A stretch of DNA of 64,000 nucleotides from assembly GCF_947179165.1 (NCBI RefSeq), contig NC_077237.1:13358235-13422234 (forward strand), read 5' to 3'. Origin of the DNA: Solanum dulcamara. Taxonomy: Eukaryota; Streptophyta; Magnoliopsida; Solanales; Solanaceae. Under the pieces are notes generated by a model, which did not search any database, had not been told where the DNA came from, and worked only from the letters and a program-made list of their open reading frames with translations. Below are positions 50,101 through 63,300 of the stretch, in pieces (the first letter of the stretch is position 1; each line of letters opens with the position of its first letter). The translations under genes were made by a program, and so were the position numbers.

Positions 50101-53100
50101 ACAATCGAGTTGATTTTCTGCGATTTAGGGGTGATGATTTGTGAGGATGGATTTATCGATGCGAACAGTTCTTCTACTACGGTAGAACTGCAGGAGAGTT
50201 GAAAGTTAAAATTGCCTCCATTAACTTGGAGGGAAGGGCATTACAGTGGCACCAAGCTATGTTGCGAACTAGGTTGGGAAGAGGATTGCCTACTCGGAAT
50301 GATTTTGTGGGGGCTCTGCACCACATATTTGGCCATACCTTGTAGGATGACCCCATGCCGGAGTTGGTGGGTTTTAAGCAAACTGGGGTGTCCAGGAGTT
50401 TCTCGATAAATTTGATGAGCAATTAAATCAAGTGGAGTTGACTAAGGAGTACTGTATTAGTTGTTTTTTGTACGATTTGAAACCTGAAATTGAGGTTCAG
50501 GTTCTAATGTTAGCTCCTAAGTCGTTGATGAAGGCTTGCAGCTTGGCTAAGTTAGCTGAATGAACTTTGATGTTGCAGAGGGGACAAGGGCAGTATGGCC
50601 AAAGGCAGAACAAATCCTTGTTGCCTACTCCAAATTCTTGGTCTCAAGTTTCAAGGAATGGAGGGCAAGGTATGAATTCTAATCCACAACCCCCTACTTT
50701 CAGTGGTAATTCAGCCCTTTGGGGGTTAAGAAGATTAACAGGGGCAGAGATGGACGAGAAAAGGGCAAGAGGGTTGTTTTAGGTGATGAAAAGTTTGTTC
50801 CAGGCCACAGCTGTAGGAAGAGAAGACAATTGTTTATCTTCGAGTTGGATGAAGAAGTGGAAGAGAACGAGACAGGGGAATGTCCGGAGGAGAATCCGTG
50901 CTTAGAAGAAGGTGAGGACACATCTATGAATCCTCAAATTTCAGTTCATGCCATGGATGAAACATTGGATTATAGAACCATGAGAGTAAAGGTTGTTGTT
51001 TGGGGGATAATGATCCATGTGTTGATTGATTCAGGAGTAACCCACAACTTCATTGATTTGGAGACTGCCAAAAGGCAGGTTGCCAACTGGAACCTATTTC
51101 ATCTTTTGCGGTGTCGATGGCAAATGGGAGTAAAGTGTATGGCTCTTATGTGAGCAAAGGGGTGAAATGGAAGACGCAGGGAACTGAGTTCCTGTCTGAT
51201 TTGTTAGTTGTACCTATAGAAGGGGTTGATGTGGTAGTGGGAATCCAGTGGCTTGTTACACTGGATGATATATTGTGGAATTTTAAGCAACTGTGAATGT
51301 AGTTTCTGGTAAATGGGAAGATCTTCTGAAGGGGAAGTTCACCTAGTGATTTGAAGGTGGTCAATGGTCGAAAGGTGCAAAAGTTATTCAACAAGCCCGC
51401 ACGACTGGGTATGATGACAGCCACATTTGTGCAACAAAAAAGGAATCAATCACTGAGTTTAGCTGAACTGAAGGTCATTGAGGAAGGTAAGATTCCATCC
51501 CCTGCATTACAAGTGTTGGTTGGTAAGTATAGTTCTTTTTTTTCTATACCAAGTGACCTGCCTCCACATAGAGATCATGACTACTGAATAGTTTTCAAGG
51601 AAGGAACCTCACCTGTTAATGTGAGACCATACAGATATCCATCTTCTCAGAAGGATGAAATTGAGAAGGTGGTTCAGGAGTTGCTACAAACTGGAGTGAT
51701 CATACCTAGCTTGAGCCCTTACTCCTCACCTATAGTTATGGTCAAGAAGAAAGATGGTTCATGGAGAATGTGTATTGGCTACAAGGAATTAAATAGAGCC
51801 ACTTTCAAGGACAAATTCCCTATCCCTGTCATAGAAGAATTGGTGGATGAATTGGGAAATGCTAAGTTTTTCTCTAAGTTGAACCTGAGGTCTGGATACC
51901 ATCAAATCAGAATGTGTTCTGATGACACTGAGAAAACTGCTTTCAGATCAGCATTATCAAAGGCAAAAAGCGCAAGAAAGTTCTAAGGTCCGTTGGGGCT
52001 TTAAGCGCAAATCGCAAATAAAACGTGGGCTTTAATAAAAAAGGCACAAAGGCAAAAAAAATACAAATATATATGTTTAGTCCAAGACTAACAAATATAA
52101 ACATGAATGACAATTATATAACCAAAGGAATTGAATTTTTTTTATGATAAAGTGATCTATCAATTGTTTAGTGTCACCTCTTCAAAAGAGGCCCATTGGC
52201 AAGCAGAAGTATGTCTTAGAACCTTGATGATTACACTGAAGCGCACATAAAGCGAAGCGAAGCGTTCAATACGTTTTGAGCCTCGCTTCAAGGTTTGACT
52301 GCGCCTTTGACAACACTATCTCAGATCCCACCATGGCCACTATGAATTTGTGGCGATGCCTTTTGGTCTCACAAATGCCCCTCTCCACCTTTCAAAACCT
52401 TATGAACCACATTTTTCAGTCGTATCTGAGGAAGTTCATCTTAGTGTTCTTTGATGATATCCTTATCTATAGCCCTTCTTGGTCTAGTCACTTGTCTCAC
52501 TTAGAGACAACTTTCCAAGTGTTGAAAATCCATAGTTAGTTTGTCAAGATGAGCAAGTGTTCCTTTGGCGAAACTGAAGTTGAATACTTCGGCCATGTCA
52601 TTGGTCAAGGCGGTGTTTCTGCTGATCCAAAGAAGTTGGAAGCAATGGTTCTATGGCCTTGTCCTAAAACTCTCAAGGAGCTGAGGGTTTTCCTTGGAGT
52701 GACCGGATATTACAGAAAATTTATAAGAGGATATGGGGTGATAGCTAGGCCCTTGTATGATCTATTGAAGACGGGCACTTATCACTGGAATGAGGGAGCT
52801 GAGCAGGCCTTTTGTGCTTTGAAGAAGGTTATGACAGCACTGGTGTTGGCATTACCCTATTTTTCTGAAGGATTTGTAATAGAAACAAGTGCATGTGAGG
52901 ATGGTATAGGATCAGCCCTAATGCAAACTAGCCACCCCTTGGCATTCTACAACAAGGCCTTGGGACCTCAACATACTAGGCTATTTGTCAATGAAAAGGA
53001 GATGCTGGCTATAGTAGCTGCTGTCCAGAAATGGAGACACTACCTCATTGGTCAACATTTCCCTATTAGAACAGATCACCAAAGTCTTAAGAACTTGATG

Positions 53101-54317
53101 GAACAGAAGATATCCACTCCTAGTCAGCATAAGTGGATTGCCAACCTTTTGGGATATGATTTCACCATTGTGTACAAGAATGGAAAGGAGAACCTTGCAG
53201 CTGATGCTTTGTCTAGAGTTGCCAAGTTATATGCCATCTCTATAGTAACTAGTCAGCTGGTTCAACAGATCAAAGACACTTATGTCTCAGATGTGAGACT
53301 CTCTAAACTGATTCAACAATTACAGGCAAATCCAGATGCTAAGGTGCACTATGTGTACAGGAATGAGTTGATTTTCCGGAGGGGTAAAGTGATGGTTGGT
53401 CATGATAGTGCCTTAAAACAACACTTGCTGCAGCTGCACCATGACAGTGTTATTTGAGGATATGGTGGAATGTTTGCTACCTTGCATATACTCAAGCATG
53501 TCTTTCACTGGAAAGGGATCAAAAGGGATGTGCACAAACATGTGCAGGAATGTGAGGTTTGCCAGAAGAACAAAATGGAGACTGTGGCTACTCCTGGCTT
53601 GTTACAACCTCTTCCAATTCCTGAGCGAGTCTGGCAAGATATCAGCATGGACTTCGTGGAAGGCCTTCCACAATCCATGAGCAAGACTGCAGAGTTTGTG
53701 GTCTTTATTCTGTCAACAGGGCTTACAATAGAGGTATCAGGGGTGGTACTGAGGGTAATTCAATTCTTTGGAGGAATATATGGAAAAACATAGGACCTAT
53801 CAGGGTTAGGTGTTTTTCTTGGCTAGTTGTTAGAAGGGCATGCCTTACTCAGGAAGTACTGCAGAAACAAGGTCTGCCACTGGTTCTCAGATCCTTCATG
53901 TGTAAGGAAACTAGGGAAACAAATGGTCATCTGTTTTTACATTGTAGATTCACTTCTCAAATCTGGGAAATCTTCTTTAACCTCACTAAAGTGAATTGGA
54001 CAATGCCAGAACACATTGCTGAATTTGTTGAGCTGCTGGATTTGAAGAGGGGAAGCAAGAGCCAAAAGAAATGGAGGAGGATAATTCCTGTGTATGGTGG
54101 ACAGTGTGGAAAGAAAGGAATGGTAGATCGTTTTGAAGATAGATCTAATTCCATTCAATAGTTAAGTGGAATTGTATATTATCTTTTTAATTTTGGTGTT
54201 AGAACAATATATAGAAGATGTAGATGAGATTATAGGTAGTCTTTGTTCTCTTCTGTAATTTTTCTGTGTGCCTTTTGATGGTCTCCAACATTCGTTAATG
54301 CTGAGGAATACAACAGT

Positions 54318-54356
<39 letters not shown>

Positions 54357-57300
54357 TACCCAGTGGAATCCTACTAAGTGGGGTCTGGGGAGGGTAGAGT
54401 GTACGCAGACATTACCACTACCTCGAGGAGGTAGAGAGGCTGTTTCCGAAAGACCTGCGGCTCAAGTGCCTCAAACCCAAGTAAAAGAATAAAAGACAAT
54501 AAAGACAACATAGCAATGAATAGGAAAGTCTACAATGAAGAAACAACACTAACAACAAAAAAGTGTGATAATAGAGACACGGTACACAACACAATACGCT
54601 GATCCTCCAGTAATCCCTCACCCTTACTAACCTCTCAAACAATTTCGCCTCAATCTCAAACTCTTTGGGTTAGCTATATGAATCTTGTATCTATTTTGCT
54701 CTGTTCCAGACCTGTTCCTATCAATACTCAATAGTATGGCGTTCTCTAACTCTAGACTCTCTACATTTTCTACCGACAGACAAATCTCTAAACATACTAA
54801 AATAGCTCCTGCTTTACTTTAAACCTGATACAAGTGAATCAACAGTGCAAACTTAATTCTTACTTGTTGGTACCGCCTATGTTGGCTTTTGCTTCCATCT
54901 AATTTTTGCTAAGTTTGTATGGATTCCGAGAACTTGTATGCCTTCTTAAACAACTTCCTTTTATATGACTTTTGATGCCCCCCGTCCTGCTTTTTACACC
55001 TTCAATGATCAGTGTCATTCAGTAAAAGATCATCATGGTGGCATACCTACAAGTCGGTACATTTGGAGATTTATGTAGGACATATCCAAACAATTTCAAG
55101 TGATCCTCTCTTCTTTTATCCTGTGTTACTTGCACTTTCTGTAAGATGTTGTGATTTTCATTATCTAACATGGTATGATCGCATATTCATCTTATCATAT
55201 GGATCTATGTCATGCTCATCTTGTCTTGTGAATAATGTTACTGGAGTGTTGTGCCGTAGGAGGATACCTACCAAAGTGAAAGACAAGTTCGATAGAGTGA
55301 TTCTGAGATTAGCAATGGTATGTGGGAATGAATGATGGGCTTTCTCATGGTGAAATGGTGGGTTCTTTAACTTGTCTCACACTTTGGTAGGTATCCTCCT
55401 ACGGCACAACACTCCAGCAGCATTCCTCTTTTCCAAACATTATTTTTCCATTCTGTGTGTTATATCATCATATATACCATTCCTTTGGAGCATTAACCTA
55501 GATATCTTTTTATGCTAGCTAAATTTGCAGTTCATATATTCTTACTTCTATTTATCTTGAAACACCACTTTCTAGAGTGTTTCTCCATAGTTCAGTTGTT
55601 TAAGTGGTTGTCATTTTGTATGATTGATGATTTGATTTGAGTTATTATTGTTTTACAGATAAATGCTCTGTGCATGGCATTTTATGCACGGTCTGAAGAG
55701 GCTCGCCAGAGTCATTCTGTTCACAAGCTTGCTCTGGTAACTATGCTTCTGCTGTACTTTTCTTTTTATTTTTCTATTCTCCTTCCTTTTGAAAGAACTT
55801 CTTTTATTCTAAGGTGGGTGTGAGACAATGTATACATAAATTCTTTCATTCTGAAGAATCTCTCCATAAGGGATGATGCTAATCTTTAGTCCAGATTATT
55901 GTTGAACTACTAACAGAATATTATCACATATGGTTGCTATATTGCCTTCTGCACATTGTTAGTGTATATGCTTGCTATATTTGCCTCTCCACATATATGA
56001 TGCAACTGCAACACTACGTATATACAGTCCTTTCTTTATGTATATGACTGCGCTGCTAGAATTTGGGAACATCTGGTGTCATGTCCAAAAGATCTAAACC
56101 AAACTTTTAAATTCAATTGGAATTTCAAGACAATCAATTTCGGCTCAACTACAAACACCATGAAGAGTTGAAAACCATAAATCAACCATTCTAATTGTGA
56201 ATAACATCCATTCCATCCTTTTCTCAGCTGAAGTTCAGTTCACTTCTGCTTACTAACCATTACATGATGGAGGTGGGTGCTACTAAACTCGCTTTAGCCA
56301 TGCCCTAGTAAGGAGATTTATTAAGCACGCTAATATCCATCAAATGACACATTCTTGTAGAACAACCACTGCTTTTTTAACATTTCATCTTTACTCTCTG
56401 ATTTCCTTAAATTGGTGGTCTGATCGTTTTTGTTTTCAGTCCTTTGTCTTTTAATTTTCAAAGAAGGCAAAATTGAGGACCTGTTGTGTGTGTGAGAGAG
56501 AGAGAGAGGGGGAGAATCTCTTGCATGAATGTGATAAGTTGCAACTGTAAGCCTTTTTTCCCCTCTTAACACATGAAAGAAAAAAGGAACAATTTGGTAA
56601 CATGTCTAAACAGATCCCTTTTTCCAACCAAAATTGGTGTTGAATATCATTTGGAAACTCGGAGCTTCCACAAACTCTGCCAAAATTTTCTCATCAGTAA
56701 CCATCTTCCCTTCCCAATGACCAGCTAGCGGCTACATTAGCTGGTAAACCCAATGTACAACTAACATTGTCATTTTTCTGTTTTCCTGAATTACCATCAA
56801 CACATGTACAAAATAATTTGGCTAACAGCTCCCACTTCTCTGTGAAATATGATCTTGAATTCTGTTTGGAACGATTGCAGCTTTCCTAAATCTATGCTAA
56901 ACAATTTCTAATGCAACCATCTCACTTATTTCTGGTAATCACCATTCCAGTAAACCATTTTTCATTTATGCTATTGCTAAAGAACTTCTGAAACTTAAGG
57001 TTGGAACTCTTCCTATAGCTCAAGTCAATTAGCTCTCTCATGTTCTAATCAGAAAAAAATGGCCGTTGGCTTTCATGCTTCATGAAGTCTGCATCTTCCC
57101 AAAGATTATGTATATTAAGAGAAAAAACTATTAAAAAAAATTGTATAATAAGAGAAAGAAATTCATACTGTAATTTAACAAGGTGATGTCTTACTCATTC
57201 TGAAGTTGGAAGTTAAAAACCATATTGTCAATAAAAGCAAATAACTTTTAGAACATAAACAAATTATCCATTTAAAATAGAAGTAATGTGATGCATCCAA

Positions 57301-60300
57301 CCAAAAGAATAGCACAGTGGTTGTTGCTGAGGAAGTACAGGGGTGATCTGATACTGATTTGTTCTTTGTTTGTTGAACTGTAAAACCAGTTATTTTTCCA
57401 CAATTGTATTCCCAGGCAAGGGTAATAGAAGGGAATGATTGGGTACAAACAATGCTAACCATCCACTCATATATTAGCTAAAACCTGTGTTAAGTGTTTA
57501 AGCTCTATGCATGGGATCCTTTGATTGTTCATTGTTGCAGGGGGTGCTTGCTCTGGAAGATGCACTATCCAAAGGGTTACCAATTCAAAAAGAAATAGAA
57601 GTTCTTCACACTTCTCTTGAAGGGATAGATAACAACTCACTGCTGGATTTGGTTCTATCTTCTCTTCCGGAAGAAACACAGAGATATGGTTCAGATACTG
57701 TGTTACAACTGAATCATAAGGCAAGCATCTGAAACACTGTAGAATTGTGCGTTGTACTGTGATTTAGGGCTGAACATTTCCTGTGCTTATAGATCAGTTT
57801 CTTGCTAGCTGCTTGCAACCTATGTTTTACCACTATTATAAAGCCTAGATGGGATATCCACTTAGTAGCTTCTCTCTCCTTTTACAAAAGAAAACGAAAA
57901 GGAATATGTTTCTCCTTTTTTCCTTAGCGTAGAGTTCTTTCCATGTGATGCATTGCTGTTTCCTTTTCACTACGTTCTTACTACTACAGCTGGAGAAATC
58001 TTCGTTTCCCGCTGCATTCATTTGTTCTGAATTTCATGCTACGTCCGAAAAAGAAGAACCTGATACTGTAACTGTTTCTCCATGTTGGTGAAGAAGAAAT
58101 CATTAGAAATAGAATGGTAGAGGAGGTGATACATTGGTAAAGCAAGGATCCTGATTGCAAAGGAACAGGATAATTTAGTTTACAGTTTTTAAGTAGTGAT
58201 GTTTATTCTTCATTTATCTTTATTTGAAGTGTTTGAAGAGCTGTAACTCTGGTTCTTTTTGTTGTCCATCCAAAGATTAGTGTTATCCTGAGAACAGCTG
58301 TCAGGAAGACCTAATCTAATTTGGGACTTCCAAGTTGTATTTATGTTAATTTTCTTCAGTTTCCAAGATTTAGAACTCCATGTAGGACCTGCACTAGTAT
58401 GAAGCTCTAGGAAGTTTCAATATGGAACTCCATGGATGAGACTCTATTGAAGTTTTTGGTTAACTTTAATTCCTTTCTCAAATATTCCGAGGATTGGATA
58501 TTAGACATTGAATTTTTTCCATACCAAATATATGGGTGATAGAGCTGTGATAAAAATTTTCAACCAGTCTAGATCTGATAATTGTTGTGAAGCTGCCATG
58601 ATTGGGGTGCAAGACTGACAAGACAGTGTGATGTGTGATGTTTCATAGAGTTGAATCATTTGAGAGGTACATGCCTTGCACAAATTTCTGGTTTGGGTCT
58701 ATCTTGGTTCATCTTTGTGATGATCTTGAAAAGTGTGGGTTGATAACTTGGTGTAGGATCACTAATGTTTAAGCTCTAAGGTTTGGTTTGATCCTTTATT
58801 GCCATCTGCAATACACATGCAGTTCCTTGAGCTCTCAGAAAGGTTAACTGCTACTCTGCTAAGGGGTCCCATCAGCTGCCTTGCTAGGTCCTGTTACTCT
58901 CATAGTCTGAACAAAAATAGACCGTAAGTAATGTCCACCTGGGCTCTAGAGCTTTTAAGCAACCCTGTTGGAGCTGATTCCATACATGTTCTAGGTGAAG
59001 GTTCCTCTAGTTTCCCATGTAATCAGGGAGCTTACATCAGGAAACTCCCAAGCTTGCCGAGGAAGGAACAAAACAGAGAAAGACACCGTCCAACCACTTT
59101 TTTATGTGCGCGTACCACTTTTGAGTATCTTTGCACTGCTAGCTCCCTTAGATCATTGGCTACCAGAAAGAACAGAACTCAGGAACATCAATATGGTTAG
59201 GGATCATTAAGGTACGACCCTTAGCCTATTCCTTTCTGCCTTTTGAACGAATCTAGAACCTCAATTAGCAGATTCATTAGAAACCTTTCTTGGAAGACTC
59301 AATTCATTAGATAAACCTAGTACATAATCACTGATAGGATCATTCCTGAAATTCACAAATAATTAATGGGCACTTTGAAGCAAGTTGATCCTAGAAGACT
59401 AACCTCGTAGCTCACTTAGATCAATCAGTTCAAGCATTGACAAACCCGCCTTCCTTCTGTGTTTAGGACGGAGACTCTTTCTGCCTTTGTCGAACTGCCT
59501 TGACGCCTTGGCAGGCTTTGACTTGCTTTCTTTCGCTTACCGGAGAGCGGATTCTTTATTACTGACTTTTCGCGGTTGATCGCTCCTCGCACCTAAAAGA
59601 GTCGGTCCTTGTGAGGAGGACTCTTCTCTTGCTGTCAAAAATGCTTACTCATGGTCTATCGTGCAGTTGATGATATCATTCTGGACTAGTTTCCAGGCAT
59701 ACGCCAACCATACATACCGCTTTCTCGTTCAGGAATTTCTTAAGATTAAGGTTCGAAAGGATCAGGCGGCGATGAAGTATGAGTCTAAAACACTATATGC
59801 AGAGCTGCCTTAGCTCAATAGATCAACGAATCAGGAGATGACTTCTTAAACGTTCGCGAATTGAAAAGAGTTGCTTTAGGCACGGACCACAAACCTACGA
59901 ACCTAATAGTTGGATCCATGAGGATACAGGAGAAAGCCATTCATTCCGATCATTGAGCCCGGATTGAGGATTGATTGATCTAAACCAAAGACTTGATTAT
60001 ATATAGGAGAGAGGCGTTCTCATACCCTGATACCGCTTTGTGAAAACCTAGAACAGAAGAAAGTCTCGTTAGGATGGCTCTATCCTAGCTAGACCAAGTC
60101 ACAACTACTTATTATAGAAGACTCAGGCACACTTCCCTATACTTCTCCTAAGTGACATCAAAATACTCTTTTAGCCGATTCGAAAGCAGCAATAGATGAG
60201 ATTGAATCAGACAGAAGGTTCACCCCTCACCTTGGGGGATTGGGGAGTTGAGACTTCCTTGCTCTTAGGCCCGCTGTAAGGCCAATAAGATCAGGAAGAA

Positions 60301-63300
60301 GGAGATTGGATTCTTTCTTTTATCCGGACCGACTCTAATCGTGATTTTGACTCTATTATGATACCTTCCTCTGTCGCAATAGAAATCGAGAATGGAGGTG
60401 ACTTCGCTACACTTGTTTATAGTTGGAAATTCCAACTCTAAGGCCCTAGTACTACTGACTTTGCACCAGATTAAATTGAAGCCTTTTTTCGGCATCCCTT
60501 CTCAGACGTCTTATTCCTTGCCTTAGTAATGTGCAATCAGCTACTTGGCACCTTCCCTTATTCTCCTTCCTTTCCTTTTAGATCTAGAAGGGGAGCCTTG
60601 GAGTAACTGGTAAAGTTGCTGCCATGTGACCAGAAGGTCACGGGTTCAAGCCTTGGAAACAGCCTCTGGCAGAAATGCAAGGTAAGGCTGCGTACAACAG
60701 ACCCTTGTGGTCGGGCCCTTCCCCGGACCCTGCGCATAGCGGGAGCTTAAGTGCACCGGGCTGCCCCTTTTCCTTTTAGATCTGAGGTAGTACTAATTAA
60801 TGCTTGAATTGCTCCTATTAGAAATAGGGCTACTCTTGGGTACAAAAGAATATTCCGAGCCTGGGCACATCCCTTTGATAGCTTTGTTTAGCCTCCTTTA
60901 CTATGTCAATCCCTCCGTATTGGTTATGGCTGAAGCCGATCCTCTCCTTGGTACTTTACCTAGTGGCTAATCTCAAGTCTCTTCTCTCAACCGGATGGTC
61001 CTATGTCACTAGAACAGGTGAGGAAGACCTCCAATCACTGTACTGGCAATTCAAGATGAACTCCTTCCATGCCAACAATAATAGTACTAAACTTTCAAAA
61101 GAAGAGAGATGAGATCAAGCTTTGAAGTTGGTAGCTGAAAGAAAGCTGTTCGTGAAGGTCAGGCCAGAGCATAAGGAAGGAAGCTCACTCAGAAGCGAAT
61201 TCCAACTACTATTTTAGAGTACCGAAGCTCAATGGCATTGATCACACCTACGGCTAGAAGAAAGTAAATACCTAGCGCCCCGGTCCCTCCATTGACTGAC
61301 TGGCTTAGAGGGCATTCCGCACAATGACCAGTGCAATTCGCGCATCTGTCGGTAGAGGGTTCAGATAAAGTAAGTAGCTCGCAAAGAGGGAGTTCCCCGG
61401 CTGGTACCAATAGATAGAGCTACTAGTAAGATAAGCAAAGGCGGTTGAGAGTGGAAGGAGTTAACCTCTCAGCCTCAAGGTGAAAAAATATAGCAACTGA
61501 CAAGGAGTAGCTGTATAGGTACCAGTTAGGGTGCCAATCTAGTATAGCACTGCTAACAGGACGGTCAGTCGATAGCGAAAGCAAAACTTCTCATATCTCT
61601 ATGACTCTTTGTTCTCATGACCTCAAAATGATTGACTACATTCAATATAAAGGAGAAAAAAGGATTTATCCCCCTGTTCAACTACCCATCCAAGAGCATT
61701 TGGCTTCAGAATACTTTCTTCTTTTTCTTTTTCTATGGACTGCATAAATCTTATCTTCCCGCCCAAAGGAGGATAATCTCTTTTGGCAGCTCAATCCTCA
61801 CGGTAATAATTATGCCAATTCTGCCTAAAAATCTCTTCAGGTGATCAAGGGGGACCACTTTTTCAGTAGATGAGATTAGGATGAAAGGTATTATCTCAAC
61901 GCTTCTTTTCTCTGGCTTGCTCTTTCAAATCCAATTTTGGCCTGCAGTAATGTAATCGGATTTCATCTCCTAAATTCTTTTTTCTATGAAAGCAAAGAGG
62001 TGGAAAGTTTTGTTCGAAATTCTGCCTTATTCCATGAGATCTAGAAGCACTTTTGCAACTTTCTCTCTTCCCTAGCGCTCTTTTTTTTTGACTTTTTTCA
62101 AAGGGCAATGAAGGCCTTCCTTATAAGTTCTCGCTCAATCGAAAGGATATAACACATACGAAACCTTAGCTTCGCTGACTTTATGAGGTCTAACCTTCGC
62201 CACGACATTAGTGGCTTAGCTCTTCGCGCTTCCTGCAGGCTTTTTTATAGAGAGAAAGGGGGGGGGGCACGGAAGATTGGTCCGCTCCGAAAAGCTGAGT
62301 TTTTCGGTTTGCCCCCCTATGTGGTTGGCCTTCTTACCAGTCTGCCTCCTTTCTCTTGATGGAATATATCAATACCCGAGCTCCAGCTTTGCTTGCATTC
62401 TTCACCGGCACTCGCCAGATGTATCACTCATCCCGCTACCCACGGAGCGGTAAGGAGTCTTCTTGTGTGTTATAATCTTTACGGGAATGAATCGCATATG
62501 TTGGTTGAGAATTGCTCAGGAATTCATTGATAATGACTTTGCCAGGTTCTAGGGAGGCTACTCTTCTTTTTTGTCGATCGAGCTGCTTTCCCTCATTCCA
62601 TTCGTCCAGCCCTCTTCACGAACTTGTACAATCGATGCCACAAAGATAGCCAACTCTATTATCAAAGAAATAAGGAAAGGGGCGACAATTTGGCACCAGA
62701 TATCCGGAGGTGTGGAAAAAGCAGTTGTGAGAAGCGGTCTTCAATTTCCTTGGCAACATGAAGGCCTTCTCATTGTCAGTACTTGGAAACGTTAAAAGTC
62801 TGCCTACTTGCACATCAAGTATGCACTGAGTGTTTATAAAGGCCGAGTTAACCTTCTGAGAGTATGCACTGAGTGTTTATAAAGGCCGAGTTAACCTTCT
62901 GAGGCCCAAATGCTTGATGTAGACGTAATGATATGCTCAGTCCATTAGGTACTTCATATCTAGCCTTAGACTGCTTCACGACAGACTGCTTCACCACAGT
63001 ATATTTATTGTTGTCCTTCATGGTAATACCAGAGTTTGAATCAGTTTATTCTTCAAGAAGTCAAAGCCTTACACTAGAATCATTGGACCATTGCGTAAGA
63101 TCCATTTCCTTGGAAGAAAGACTATTTGTCACAAAGTGGGATTCCACATGGTTTGTTATCAAATTTAAATCTAAAAAATTTCCCCAATTTTTGAGAAAGT
63201 AGATGCTCTGCTATACAATAATTTCTAGTAATTTTAACTTTTAATTTCAAATTTGCTACTAACCCCTTTTCTACATTTAATATTTTTGGGCAAACTCAAT

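Larger units (their letters stand above)
49530..53740 (+). mobile_element. Ty3-gypsy element D, 3'-truncated
   Basis: A second gypsy family with a short LTR. The 5' LTR runs from about 49530 (TGTTATATACAC) to 49838, with a TATA-like GGATAAAAGG at about 49653. The PBS (TGGTATCAGGG) starts at 49844. Gag is at about 49870-50560, protease ([11 protein letters not shown]) at about 51020, RT at 51620-52540, RNase H at about 52840-53215 and the integrase zinc finger ([12 protein letters not shown]) at about 53540. It stops in integrase near 53700-53740, with no 3' LTR. A deletion apparently removed its 3' end and part of the surrounding LINE. The short LTR suggests a Reina-like lineage, but that is tentative. 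Confidence 0.85.
58900..62740. other. Nuclear mitochondrial DNA insertion (NUMT)
   Basis: A change of texture: higher GC than the flanking intron, dense TCTTTC/GAAAG tracts (for example CTTTCTTTCGCTTACCGGAG at about 59530 and a 10-G run at about 62258), typical of plant mitochondrial intergenic DNA. The anchor is a recognisable piece of the mitochondrial mttB gene at 62558-62738. Boundaries are approximate. An Au SINE (60586-60768) lies inside and is nuclear in origin. Open frames of about 70 codons here have no recognisable function. Confidence 0.7.

Noticed and set aside
54268..54492. Poly-glutamine protein
   Set aside because: The Gln run is the (CAA)n tail of an RTE element read as codons.
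60586..60660. tRNA gene
   Set aside because: A and B boxes are present, but there is no cloverleaf with anticodon stem. It is the tRNA-derived head of an Au SINE.
61632..61844. Mitochondrial membrane-protein gene
   Set aside because: A 70-codon hydrophobic frame inside the NUMT, but I cannot match it to any mitochondrial gene with confidence.
59200..62200. Bacterial or plasmid-like segment
   Set aside because: Texture and the mttB fragment point to plant mitochondrial DNA. No bacterial gene or operon is present.
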